Assembly (NCBI GenBank): GCA_964625525.1
Contig: CAZVEE010000044.1
Span: 1-27,430, forward strand
Source: CAZVEE01 sp964625525
GTDB taxonomy: Bacteria > Pseudomonadota > Alphaproteobacteria > JAJFIK01
DNA length: 27,430 bases
Direction of reading: 5' to 3'
Every line of letters begins with the position of its first letter. The stretch's first letter is position 1. Made by a program: the position numbers and the translations under genes. Below, one piece after another: positions 1 to 9,012 of this stretch. The notes beneath the pieces are model-generated. The model had not been told where the DNA came from, ran no database searches, and worked only from the letters and a program-made list of their open reading frames with translations.

Positions 1-53
1 GCAACGCATTCGTAATGCGTGGGTCGGCGGTTCGAGTCCGTTCACCGGCACCA
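1..53 (+). tRNA. tRNA-Thr (anticodon CGT), 5' part missing
   Basis: This is the 3' portion of a tRNA cut by the window edge. The anticodon stem is 4-8 with 16-20 around the 7-nt loop 9-15, and anticodon CGT is at 11-13, so it reads ACG (Thr). A 5-nt variable loop (21-25) is followed by the T arm: stem 26-30/38-42 with two G-T pairs and loop TTCGAGT at 31-37. Then come the 3' acceptor strand CACCGGC (43-49), discriminator A50 and an encoded CCA at 51-53. The acceptor, D arm and any promoter lie outside the window. Confidence 0.93.
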
Positions 54-453
54 TTCCCTTCACCACCACCCCTGGCCTCGGGGGCCTCCGCCATCCCGCA
101 TCTGGCGTGCATTGAATCAGCATCAATGCTACTCGCCGTTATCTGACCTCAAGGTCATGACGTGCCTGCAAGCCTATTTCCATTTTGAATAAAGACCTTT
201 GCGCCGTGTCGACTCCACGCGCGGTAAGACTCCTGCGCGGTAGGCGCTCGTTAACCTTCCTGGCAATACAGTCCAACCGCCTCATCGCGACTTTTTTTGA
301 GCGCGAGGGTGCGAGAATACTTGACCGCTTTACCAAGGATGCGTTGTGTGACGAAGCGGACAGGTTGACGAACCATACCGCTTAAAGGCGCTGGAGACCG
401 GCATGCGTGCCGACGGGAGCGCCAACACTCGTTGACCGGGGGAATGAGTATCC
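54..453. other. Intergenic stretch between tRNA-Thr and the RTX gene
   Basis: This is 400 bp without a credible gene. Short frames at 139-336 (minus) and 185-385 (plus) have no recognisable domain and no good ribosome binding site. A TTGACC at 321-326 and a TTGACG at 365-370 could be -35 elements, but neither has a convincing -10 at 16-18 bp. The promoter of the RTX gene is probably here but cannot be fixed. GGGGGA at 438-443, 10 nt before the ATG at 454, is the likely ribosome binding site. Confidence 0.5.
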
Positions 454-3400
454 ATGGCCATTCAGCTTTCGAATATCGGTAACGTTACCGACGGCGGCGC
501 GCTGCAGCTCAACGGAGCCTATTTCTCCGTCAATGCGGAGATCGACGGCACCACTTATCTGTTTGTCGCTGGCTTCTTTGATGACGGGATCACGGTCTTC
601 TCGGTCGCGCCGGACGGATCGCTGACCAATGTTTTCAACCAGGACGACGGTGGCATCCTGGAGTTGAACGGCGTCACGGGCCTTGAGACGGTGGATGTCG
701 GAGACCGCACTTTCCTCATCGCCACGGGCCACAATGATGATGGTCTGACCGTTTTTGAGGTCAATACGGACGGGCCGTTCTCGCTCGATTTCGTTCAGGT
801 CATTCCGGACAATACGCTGCGTGAACTCGACGGCGCGCACCATGTGACGACGATCGAGGTCGGCGGTGTCGATTATGTCTACATCTCCGGCTATGACGAT
901 GATGGCTTGATGGTCTATTCCGTCGGCGCCGACGGCATGCTGACGGAAGTGCAGCAAGTGCAGGACAACGGGCCGCTGGAAATTGCCGGTCCGGCCTCCA
1001 CGCATATTGCGACGGTGGACGGCAACAACTTCCTGTTTGTGGCCGGCTTCGACGATGACGGCATCGGCGTGTTGCAGATCGGCAACGACGGCATGCTGAC
1101 GCCGGTGTTCAATGTTCAGGACAATGCACAGCTGGAGATCGAGGCGGTTCATACGCTGACCTCGGCCGTGCTGGACGGCACCACCTATCTGTTCGCCGGC
1201 GGGTTTGGGGACGACGGCATCAGCGTTTTCTCCGTGGCCAGCAATGGTGCGCTGACCAATGTCTTCAACATCATGGACCAGACCGATGGCGCGTTGATCG
1301 ATGGCGTCGCCACGCTCGATATTGCGCAGGTCAATGGCGCGACGTACCTCATCGCGGCGGCGTCAGGTCTGGCGGAACTGCCGAACGAAGAGTCTGGCGA
1401 AGACGGACTGTCTGTGTTCCTGGTCAATAACGACGGCTCCTTGAGCCTCGTGGATATTGTTCCGGACTCTGATGGGGTGGAGTTGGACCGCGTTTATTCT
1501 GCCAAGACCCTAACCGTCAATGGTACCAGCTATGTGATTGCCACCGGCCGCTCCGATGACGGTGTGGCTGTGTTCGATTTTGGGGAAGAGCAGGTCGGCT
1601 TCACCGACACCGGGCCTTTCACCATCGATGAAAACGAAGCCGAGGGCACGACCGTTGGCGATGTGAACGCCGCCGTCGGCGACAGCCCGGACGATCAGGG
1701 CATCACTTATGCCATCACCGGCGGGAACACCGGAACAGACGGCGACAGCGATCCTGCCTTCAGTATCGACAGCTCCACCGGCATCATTACGGTGAATGAC
1801 TCGGGCGATCTCGATTTCGAAGATCAGAGCGCGTATGTGCTGACGGTCGAAGCCACCGCCGGCGGGCAGACCATCAGCACCAATGTCACCATCAACCTCA
1901 ACGACATCAATGACGCGCCGGAGATCGTGGCGCCGACCAACCTCGCCACTGCGGAAGACACGCCAGTCGAACTGACCGGCTTTGATTTCCAGGATGACGA
2001 CGGCGACGAGCTGACTGTGGTGCTGACCGCCACGGGGTCGCTCTTCGAGGGCTCGGCGGTGCCGGGCGTGGCCATTTCCGGCCTGGGGACGGACAGCATC
2101 ACCCTGACCGGTCTGGGCGATGATATCGCCTCGGTGCTGGAAGACGTCACGCTGACCCCGCCGCTCAACTTCACCGGCACGGTCAACATCGCCGTTACGG
2201 CCGATGACGACAATGGCGGTCTGGATGCCGATACGGGTGTCGTGACCGTCTCGGTGGGCACGAATGCGCCGACATTCACCGAAACCGGCCCGTTTGATGT
2301 GGATGAGAACGAAGACGATGGCACTGCTGTCGGCGATGTAGACGCCACGCTCGACGGTGGTCTGCCAGATGAAAGCATCACCTATGCCATCATTGATGGC
2401 AATCAGGATAAGGACGGTGATCTGACCCCGCCCTTCTCCATTGATGCGTCCACCGGCGAAATCACAGTGAATGATGGTGGCGACCTCAATTTCGAAGACA
2501 TGTCCGTCTTCACCCTGACAGTGGAAGCCACGAACACCGGCACCGACGAGACCTCCACAGCGCAGGTCACCATTGCGCTGAACGATCTGAATGATGCGCC
2601 GGAGATTACGCCGAACACGGGCCTACAGACGCCGGAAGACAATGGCGTTCTGCTGTCGGGCTTTACGGTGGAAGACCAGGACGGCGACACTCTGATCGTC
2701 GTGTTGTCGAGCCCCTCGGCCACCTTCTCCGGGAGCAATCAGCCGGGTGTCGTGATCAGCGGGTTGGGAACCGACGAGGTGACGCTGACCGGTGCCCCGG
2801 CGGATATCCAGGCCGCGATCGGAACCATCACCTACACGCCGCCGCAGGACTTTGCGGGCCTTGCGGGCCTTACGGCGACGGCCGATGACGGCAATCAGGG
2901 CACAGATTCGGTGGACTTCACCATCCTGGTGACGCCGGAAGGTGACGCGCCGATCTTCACCAACACCGGTCCGTTCCCGGTCGATGAGAACGAAGACGAC
3001 GGCACCAGCGTGGGTGACGTGGACGCCCAGATCGGCGACGGCGTGACGGACGAAAACGTCGTCTACGAAATCATTGACGGCAATCAGGATAAGGACGGCG
3101 ATGAGAACCCGCCCTTCGCCATCGATTTCACCACCGGTGAGATCACGGTGAATGACGGCGGCGATCTCGATTTCGAGCTGATGCCGCAATTCGTGTTGAC
3201 GATCCGCGCGACGAACACCAATACGCTGGAAACCAGCACCACGACCGTCACTATCACGCTGACCGATCTGAATGATCCGCCGGAAGTAACGCCGGCTGTG
3301 GGCCTGACCACGCCGGAAGACACGGCCATTGGCCTGGATGATTTCGACGTGGACGATCAGGACGACGATGTGGTGGCGCTGACGCTGTCGTCCGATGACG

Positions 3401-5064
3401 GCACTTTCACGGGTCCCGTTAATGTTCTGGGTGTCTCGGTTGATGGTCTGGGCACGGATGAGATCACTCTGACAGGCCTGCCCGATAATCTCGATGCCGC
3501 GCTGGATCAGCTCGATTTTCTGCCGGCGCCGGACTTCAACGGCGAGGCGTTGATTTCCTACTTCGCCGATGACGGGTTTGAGGGAGAAGGCGAGGGTGAA
3601 GGAGAAGGGGAGAGTGGGACCGATAGCGGCACCACCACCATCACCGTCACCCCGGTGAATGATGATCCTGTGGTCACGCCTCCGGACATGCTGATGACCA
3701 ATGAGGATGTGCCGCTGCCGCTCGATGGCTTTGCGGTCGAGGATGTGGACGGCGACACGATCACGCTGGTGGTCTCGAACCCGACCGGACGCTTCACCGG
3801 TGTTGTCAACACGCCGGTCAACGTCTCGGGCCTGGGCACCAATGCAGTGACCCTGGTGGGGGATGCGGATCTTCTCGATGACGCGCTGGCCGAAATCAGC
3901 TTCGTGCCGCCCCAGGACTTCTTCGGCACGGCGACGCTCAGCTACACTGCGACCGATGGTGCCGGCGGCGAGGACAGCGGTTCGGTTGACGTCCAGGTGA
4001 AAGAAGTCGAGGACGTGCTTGACGCGCGCGACGACAGTTTCTTCGTGTCGATCAATGGCAGCCTCAGCGGTAACGTCACTGACAATAACGGCTTTGGTTT
4101 CGATACTATCGGCGAGGGCTCGACGTTTACCGTGTCGCTGGTGGGGTCCGGGCCGAGCAACGGCAATCTCACCCTGAATGCGGATGGCAGCTTCACGTAC
4201 ACGCCGGACACGGCCTATTTCTGCGGCAGCGGCGACACCTTCACCTATCGCCTCTCGGACTCTTCGGGTGATAGCGATACAGCCCAGGTGACCATTGTGG
4301 TCGGCTTCCCCGACATCGTGATGCCGAGTGAGGATGATTTTATCTCGGTCTTCACGGGAACGCCGGACAAGGACAAATTCAAAGGCACCTCTGCCAATGA
4401 CTTTGCCGAAGGCTTTGACGGCCGAGACAAACTCAAGGGCGATGACGGCAACGACACGCTGAAAGGTGGGGCGAGCCGGGACAAGCTCAACGGTCAGGAT
4501 GGCAACGATACGCTGTTCGGTGGGACCGGCCGGGACTTCCTGCGCGGCAATGACGGCGACGATCTGCTCGACGGCGGCGACGATAACGACTCGCTCGACG
4601 GCGGTGAAGGCGACGACATCATCGAAGGCGCTGGTGGCAATGACCGGATCAAGGCCGGCGATGGCGATGATGCGGCCAATGGCGGTGACGGCAATGACCG
4701 CCTCTTCGGTCGGGACGGCGATGATGCTCTGCTGGGCGGGGCCGGCGATGACCGACTGACTGGTGGTAAAGGCAATGACCGTCTGAGCGGCGGGACCGGC
4801 AATGACGAGCTTTACGGTGGTGGCGACGCGGATGTCTTCGTCTTCAACCGGGGCGATGATGTGGACGAGATCTTCGACATGGATTTCGATGAAGACCGCA
4901 TCGATCTGTCGTGCTCTGATTTCGGTATCGAGAGTTTTGCGCAAATCCTGGCCATCGCCAGCAAGGACGGCAAAGACGTGCTGCTCGACTTCGGCAATGG
5001 CGACCAGTTGCGCATCGACAAGACGGATGTGGATGAGCTGACGGCCGACGCCTTTATTTTCTAA
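454..5064 (+). CDS. Large secreted RTX protein: seven-repeat propeller, cadherin/Ig-like modules, RTX calcium-binding tail
   Basis: A 1536-residue acidic protein without an N-terminal signal peptide, as expected for a type I secretion substrate. Residues 1-375 carry seven repeats with a G-x-x-(D)DG-(I/L/V)-x-V core; the central Gly is at 45, 97, 151, 203, 255, 318 and 370, spaced about 52 residues. This fits a seven-bladed beta-propeller resembling lactonase/YncE-type proteins. Next are three tandem units of about 226 residues (TGPF at 386, 611 and 838), each a cadherin-like domain (DENE, DxDGD, TGxITVND, LNDxPE) plus an Ig-like domain (GLGTDxxTLTG). Two further Ig-like copies flank an (EG)5E tract at 1043-1053. 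Sixteen RTX nonapeptides (GGxGxDxLx type) occupy 1320-1463 and bind Ca2+ in known homologues. The tail ends in hydrophobic AFIF, typical of type I signals. No ABC/MFP secretion genes are in the window. Adhesin or matrix protein is an inference; the propeller's activity is unknown. Confidence 0.92.
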   Translation: MAIQLSNIGNVTDGGALQLNGAYFSVNAEIDGTTYLFVAGFFDDGITVFSVAPDGSLTNVFNQDDGGILELNGVTGLETVDVGDRTFLIATGHNDDGLTVFEVNTDGPFSLDFVQVIPDNTLRELDGAHHVTTIEVGGVDYVYISGYDDDGLMVYSVGADGMLTEVQQVQDNGPLEIAGPASTHIATVDGNNFLFVAGFDDDGIGVLQIGNDGMLTPVFNVQDNAQLEIEAVHTLTSAVLDGTTYLFAGGFGDDGISVFSVASNGALTNVFNIMDQTDGALIDGVATLDIAQVNGATYLIAAASGLAELPNEESGEDGLSVFLVNNDGSLSLVDIVPDSDGVELDRVYSAKTLTVNGTSYVIATGRSDDGVAVFDFGEEQVGFTDTGPFTIDENEAEGTTVGDVNAAVGDSPDDQGITYAITGGNTGTDGDSDPAFSIDSSTGIITVNDSGDLDFEDQSAYVLTVEATAGGQTISTNVTINLNDINDAPEIVAPTNLATAEDTPVELTGFDFQDDDGDELTVVLTATGSLFEGSAVPGVAISGLGTDSITLTGLGDDIASVLEDVTLTPPLNFTGTVNIAVTADDDNGGLDADTGVVTVSVGTNAPTFTETGPFDVDENEDDGTAVGDVDATLDGGLPDESITYAIIDGNQDKDGDLTPPFSIDASTGEITVNDGGDLNFEDMSVFTLTVEATNTGTDETSTAQVTIALNDLNDAPEITPNTGLQTPEDNGVLLSGFTVEDQDGDTLIVVLSSPSATFSGSNQPGVVISGLGTDEVTLTGAPADIQAAIGTITYTPPQDFAGLAGLTATADDGNQGTDSVDFTILVTPEGDAPIFTNTGPFPVDENEDDGTSVGDVDAQIGDGVTDENVVYEIIDGNQDKDGDENPPFAIDFTTGEITVNDGGDLDFELMPQFVLTIRATNTNTLETSTTTVTITLTDLNDPPEVTPAVGLTTPEDTAIGLDDFDVDDQDDDVVALTLSSDDGTFTGPVNVLGVSVDGLGTDEITLTGLPDNLDAALDQLDFLPAPDFNGEALISYFADDGFEGEGEGEGEGESGTDSGTTTITVTPVNDDPVVTPPDMLMTNEDVPLPLDGFAVEDVDGDTITLVVSNPTGRFTGVVNTPVNVSGLGTNAVTLVGDADLLDDALAEISFVPPQDFFGTATLSYTATDGAGGEDSGSVDVQVKEVEDVLDARDDSFFVSINGSLSGNVTDNNGFGFDTIGEGSTFTVSLVGSGPSNGNLTLNADGSFTYTPDTAYFCGSGDTFTYRLSDSSGDSDTAQVTIVVGFPDIVMPSEDDFISVFTGTPDKDKFKGTSANDFAEGFDGRDKLKGDDGNDTLKGGASRDKLNGQDGNDTLFGGTGRDFLRGNDGDDLLDGGDDNDSLDGGEGDDIIEGAGGNDRIKAGDGDDAANGGDGNDRLFGRDGDDALLGGAGDDRLTGGKGNDRLSGGTGNDELYGGGDADVFVFNRGDDVDEIFDMDFDEDRIDLSCSDFGIESFAQILAIASKDGKDVLLDFGNGDQLRIDKTDVDELTADAFIF

Positions 5065-5078
5065 TCATCTGATGTGAT

Positions 5079-5104
5079 CCGGCGGGCTGGGATTGGCCCG
5101 CCGG
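5079..5104 (+). terminator. GC-rich hairpin after the RTX gene
   Basis: A perfect 9-bp stem (CCGGCGGGC at 5079-5087 with its complement at 5096-5104) and an 8-nt loop lies 14 nt after the RTX stop. No T-tract follows, so it may be a weak or Rho-assisted terminator, or may simply protect the mRNA 3' end. Confidence 0.45.
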
Positions 5105-5178
5105 ACTGCCCCTTGGCGAGGGGGCCTGGCCTTCGATAGGGTGGTGGGCAAGACCCATGCACACCGGGAGGCGGACCC

Positions 5179-7914
5179 ATGGCCGATACGGGGGATCTAA
5201 CGGCGCGCGACCCGCTCGCCTTTGAACGGGCGCAGGATTTTGCCCGCATCGCGTCCGATTGGTTCTGGGAAACCGATGTGGACGGCCGCTTCCGCTATAT
5301 CTCCAAGCAATTCGAAGACATGACGCCCTACCGGACCGATGACTTTATCGGCCGGCATTTCCGCGATTTCGAAGAGGCGGGCGGGCTGGTGTGCCTCGAT
5401 CCGCAGATGGATCAGCGACGCACGCAGGCCATGGCCGCCCATCAGCCCTTTGGCCCGTTGGTCTATCACCACCCGGATCGTTCCTTCGGAGAAAGCTATT
5501 GGGAAGTGAAAGCGCGCCCGTTTAAGGATGCGCACGGACGCTTTGCGGGCTATCGCGGCGTCAGCATGAATGTCACCGAAAAACAGCAGGCGATCATCGC
5601 GTTGGAGCGTAATCGCCAGCATTTTCGCCACCTGTTCGATACAGCGCCCAGCGGGTTGCTGGTGCATCGCAATTTCCGACCGGTCTTAGCCAATCAGGCG
5701 TTTCTCGACATTTTTGATTATGACAGCCTCGCCATGCTGTTGGCTGAAAATGACGTGATGACGTTGGTCCCGGACGAGCGGACGGATGAGGTTTACAAGG
5801 CCTATCGCAAACTTGAGGGCGCGGACGAGCAGCTCCTCAGAGATCGGACGGAATTGATTTCGCGCAAGGGTCGGCGTCTCATCGTTGATTTCATGGTCTG
5901 TGTGACCGATTGGGACGGCGAGGATGCTTTCTATGTCACGGTGCAAGATGTCACAGGCCAAGTACAGGCGGCTGAGCGCTTGCAACGCAGTGAAAAGCAC
6001 TTGGCCGATGCCCAGACCCTCGCCAGTATCGGGAGTTGGGACTTGACAGCGGATGGCCGATTGACGTGTTCGGACGAGTTCTATCGCATCTGTGACTTGA
6101 ACCCGCTGGAAGACCCCATTCCGGTCGAGCGGTTTCTGGATGTGGTGCACCCGGAAGACCGTCACTGGGTGCGGCGAGGCTTGTGGATCGACCCGGAGAT
6201 GCAGGCCGCGGAAGGTGTTTGGCCTGGATTTTCGCGCACGGTCGATGCGGGTGGCCGCATTCATGACCGCTATCGCTTGTGCCTGGCCGATGGGGCGGTG
6301 CGCCATGTTCATGTGATTCAAGAAGCGCGAGGGGAGCCGGAACGGGCTCCGTCCCTTGGCGGGGTGATCCGCGACGTGACGACAGAAGAGGCGGCCAAAC
6401 GGCGCATCGCGGAAAGCGAGGATCGCTACAATCGGTTGTTCAGTGTGGATAGTATTGGCCATGTGATCTGGCAGGATGAATGGCCGCGGGATGCCAACCG
6501 GTGGGCTTTAGAGATCTTTGACCATCAGTCTAGAGATGACTTTGTCAATCACTACTCTCTTTGGTCGATCCGGCCAGCAGCGCAGGCCGCAGCCTTGCGC
6601 CAGGCCGTGAGCCAACTGCTCACCAGTCGGGATGCGGAATTCAAAAGCCGTTGGCTTGCGACCACGGTGGCGGGGCGCGATATCTGGGTGGAGTCGTCGC
6701 TGCGGGCCACGATCTGGAACGGCAAGCCTGCGCTCCAGGAAACCTTGATGGATGTCACCGCCGAAGTCCGCTACGCCCAGGCACTCAAGAAGAGCGAGGA
6801 GCGCTATGAGTTGGTGGTCGAGGCTGCGCAGACAGGGATTTTCGAATGGAATGTTTGGACGCGGCGAGGGTTCATTTCGACCACGGGGTTGCGGCTTTTG
6901 GGAATGAGCGGTGGCAACTATGTCGCCTTTGAGGATTTCGAAGATCGTCTGCATTCAGAAGACCGCGGTCACTTTCTCAACGCGTTTCGGTCGGGCCCGA
7001 CCGCCGGTCATGGGCGCTTCCGCATCCGTCATGCCTCGGGCCAATACCGACGCCTGGAAATACAATGGGTCAGTGCGCACCCCCATTGGGGGGAGCCGCA
7101 CGTGTCCGTCGGCTCCTTTCGCGATGTGACCGATGAATATGAGGCCGCCAAAACCAAGGCGCAACTTGAGGTTATGCTCCGGCAATCCCAGAAGATGGAG
7201 GCCTTGGGCCGGCTTGCAGGCGGCATCGCCCATGAGATCAACAATCTCCTGCAGCCGGTTTTGTTGTTCGCGAAGCTGGCCCGGGAAGAGGCCGATGCGG
7301 AGCAGTTGGATGCCTATCTTGAAGACATCTTGGGCTCGGCACGCAAGGCGAGGGATGTGACCCGGGGCATTCTGGCCTTTTCCCGCCCCGATACCGGCGC
7401 CACCGAGCCGTCCCAGTTCAGCACTATCATGGGCCAGGCCGTGGCTTTTGCGGCCAAGTCACTGCCATCCGGTGTTCATCTTGATACCGACATTCCAGAC
7501 CTTGTGGATCAGGCCGCCGTCAATCAAACAGCGCTTTCGCAAGTCCTGTTGAACCTTTTTCAGAACGCTGCCGATGCGATGGCCAATGAGGGGCGCATTA
7601 TGGTGTCCCTTGCGGCAGTCACCTTGGCGCAGCGCCCTGCGCGGGCGCTCGCGGTGTCGCCCGGGCCTTACTTTCAGATCATCGTGGCTGATACCGGGCC
7701 TGGTATGGCGGCGGGGGATTGTGAGCGCGTGTTCGAACCGTTTTTCACAACGAAAGATCCAGGCAAGGGCACGGGCCTTGGACTATCCATTGTGCACGCC
7801 ATTGTCAAAACCTGGCAGGGGGCGGTCCATGCACGCAGTCGTCCCGGCGACGGGACGGTCTTTGAGGTCTATGTACCGCGGGTCCTGGCGGACGGTCCTC
7901 GCCTGTCCGGGTAA
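5179..7914 (+). CDS. Multi-PAS soluble sensor histidine kinase
   Basis: A 911-residue kinase with no transmembrane segment, so a cytoplasmic sensor. About five PAS modules can be read at roughly 22-137, 147-260, 275-400, 413-525 and 543-655; several end in the usual V-T-x-E/D PAC motif. The dimerisation/phosphoacceptor box holds GGIAHEINN with His685. The ATPase domain has the N box (NLFQNAADAM), G1 (ADTGPGM), F box (FEPFFTTK) and G2 (GTGLGLSI). It lacks its own receiver. The start is fixed by GGGAGG at 5166-5171, 7 nt before ATG. It is convergent with, and 7 bp from, a stand-alone receiver gene (7922-8305), which is a natural candidate partner. The signal sensed cannot be deduced. Confidence 0.93.
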   Translation: MADTGDLTARDPLAFERAQDFARIASDWFWETDVDGRFRYISKQFEDMTPYRTDDFIGRHFRDFEEAGGLVCLDPQMDQRRTQAMAAHQPFGPLVYHHPDRSFGESYWEVKARPFKDAHGRFAGYRGVSMNVTEKQQAIIALERNRQHFRHLFDTAPSGLLVHRNFRPVLANQAFLDIFDYDSLAMLLAENDVMTLVPDERTDEVYKAYRKLEGADEQLLRDRTELISRKGRRLIVDFMVCVTDWDGEDAFYVTVQDVTGQVQAAERLQRSEKHLADAQTLASIGSWDLTADGRLTCSDEFYRICDLNPLEDPIPVERFLDVVHPEDRHWVRRGLWIDPEMQAAEGVWPGFSRTVDAGGRIHDRYRLCLADGAVRHVHVIQEARGEPERAPSLGGVIRDVTTEEAAKRRIAESEDRYNRLFSVDSIGHVIWQDEWPRDANRWALEIFDHQSRDDFVNHYSLWSIRPAAQAAALRQAVSQLLTSRDAEFKSRWLATTVAGRDIWVESSLRATIWNGKPALQETLMDVTAEVRYAQALKKSEERYELVVEAAQTGIFEWNVWTRRGFISTTGLRLLGMSGGNYVAFEDFEDRLHSEDRGHFLNAFRSGPTAGHGRFRIRHASGQYRRLEIQWVSAHPHWGEPHVSVGSFRDVTDEYEAAKTKAQLEVMLRQSQKMEALGRLAGGIAHEINNLLQPVLLFAKLAREEADAEQLDAYLEDILGSARKARDVTRGILAFSRPDTGATEPSQFSTIMGQAVAFAAKSLPSGVHLDTDIPDLVDQAAVNQTALSQVLLNLFQNAADAMANEGRIMVSLAAVTLAQRPARALAVSPGPYFQIIVADTGPGMAAGDCERVFEPFFTTKDPGKGTGLGLSIVHAIVKTWQGAVHARSRPGDGTVFEVYVPRVLADGPRLSG

Positions 7915-7921
7915 GCTGGGG

Positions 7922-8305
7922 TCAGGCTGAGGCGGCGCGCACCGCGTCCAGGAGTTCCTCGTCGTCAAACGGTTTCATCAAAAAGCTCACGGCACCATGC
8001 GCCTGAGCCTTACCGATCGTGCGTTCCAGAGGTTCGTTGGGGCTGCCGCCGGAAATGAAGACAAAAGGGTGGTGCGCCCCATTGGTGCGTGCGGCGAGCA
8101 GGAAATCCAAACCAGTCTGATCTGGCATCCACACATCAGTAATCACCAGCGCGATGGGCTCCCTGGCCAGTCGGTCTAGGGCTTCCGATGCGCCCTCGGC
8201 TTCGCTCACCTGATATCCCGCTTTGGCCAGGGTCAGCGCAATGGAACGGCGCACAATCTTCTCGTCTTCCACCAGAAGAATATGGGGTGGGGTGGTGGTG
8301 CTCAT
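7922..8305 (-). CDS. Single-domain response regulator (receiver only)
   Basis: A 127-residue CheY-like receiver with no output domain. Acidic residues E13 and D14 (LLVEDE) bind Mg2+ in this family, D57 (ITDVWMP) is the phospho-acceptor, S85 is the switch hydroxyl residue and K111 (MKPF) the conserved lysine. Its ATG overlaps the stop of the MarR gene by four bases (ATGA at 8302-8305), so the two are translationally coupled. It faces the multi-PAS kinase tail to tail. Single-domain receivers usually work as phosphate shuttles or by binding a partner protein. The kinase at 5179-7914 is the likely donor, and the MarR protein or an unlinked factor could be the target; both links are inference. 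Confidence 0.93.
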   Translation of the reverse strand: MSTTTPPHILLVEDEKIVRRSIALTLAKAGYQVSEAEGASEALDRLAREPIALVITDVWMPDQTGLDFLLAARTNGAHHPFVFISGGSPNEPLERTIGKAQAHGAVSFLMKPFDDEELLDAVRAASA

Positions 8306-8781
8306 AGCAGGGTGTCCCCGTCCGCAGGCTGATCGGATTCCGATGCGAGGGGCGCGTCTTTGTCTTTGCTCGCTTGCAGCAGCGCTTCCAGGGCACGCAT
8401 GAGTTGGCTGCGATCGGTCTCACTCAGATCGGCGATGCGCTGGGCGAATTCGCCGAGGGGATCTTGCGTCAGCGTTTCCCGGCCGGTGTCGGTTAGGGCG
8501 TAGACGACGGCCTTGCGGTCGGGTTGGCGGTCTTCCGGGGCCAGTAAGTTGTGGCGCACGAGTGATGCGACCGAGCGTGACGCCGGCGCCAGGGTGATGC
8601 CCAAATAGCGGGCCAGGCCGGTCACGGTGCGCGCACGCACGCCGGCCAAGTCAAAAAATCGCAACGCTGCCCACTGGCGCGGGTGCAGCGTTTTCGGGCC
8701 GCGCTCAGGATAGATATTGCGCGCAACTTGCTCGAACAGGGCGGCGATACCATGAGCACGCGCCATGCTGGGATCATCCAT
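8302..8781 (-). CDS. MarR-family transcriptional regulator
   Basis: A 159-residue winged-helix protein. The recognition region spans about residues 50-85 (TGLARYLGITLAPASRSVAS), followed by the wing with the D-R-K signature (residues 88-90) and the TDTGRE motif typical of MarR proteins. The extended C-terminal tail is acidic. The start ATG at 8781 is preceded by a GGGGGA-like ribosome binding site; a second Met at codon 6 is possible. MarR proteins repress nearby genes and are released by small ligands or oxidation. Here the gene is first in a two-gene operon with a receiver and is divergent from a GNAT gene, so the shared 230-bp intergenic region is the likely operator site. Confidence 0.9.
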   Translation of the reverse strand: MDDPSMARAHGIAALFEQVARNIYPERGPKTLHPRQWAALRFFDLAGVRARTVTGLARYLGITLAPASRSVASLVRHNLLAPEDRQPDRKAVVYALTDTGRETLTQDPLGEFAQRIADLSETDRSQLMRALEALLQASKDKDAPLASESDQPADGDTLL

Positions 8782-9012
8782 GGTCCGGGTCCCCCATTTG
8801 GTTTTGATGGGCCGCTATCCTGTTTCGCTGGCGGTGGGGATCCGCAGGATGAAGATCATACACCCAATATGGTGGATCATGTGAATTACAATGCACAACC
8901 CTAAGGCCCCCTCGCCGCTTGCACAACGCTATTGTGAACATGAAAACACGCGACCGACAACCGCCATGGATAGCGATTAATATGACTCGACCGTCCTGTG
9001 CAGGAGAAAAGT
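8782..9012. promoter_or_regulatory. Divergent MarR / GNAT control region with candidate operator
   Basis: This 231-bp region between divergent genes is AT-richer than its surroundings. An inverted repeat CACAA-N5-TTGTG sits at 8922-8936, a size and form compatible with a MarR-dimer site. On the minus strand a TATGAT-like -10 lies at 8860-8855, with only a poor -35. AGGAG at 9002-9006 is the ribosome binding site of the GNAT gene. The operator assignment is an inference from position and symmetry. Confidence 0.35.

Noticed and set aside
321..349. Sigma-70 promoter for the RTX gene
   Set aside because: TTGACC is followed at 17 bp by TTGTGT, too far from a -10 consensus to call.
1561..3660. CRISPR-like array suggested by regular repeats
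   Set aside because: The repeats are in-frame protein modules of about 680 bp, not short direct repeats with spacers.
2623..4944. A 773-codon open frame on the minus strand inside the RTX gene
   Set aside because: It is antisense to the repeat region, where periodic GC-rich codons keep the complement open; no domain and no ribosome binding site. The plus-strand repeats are unmistakable protein.
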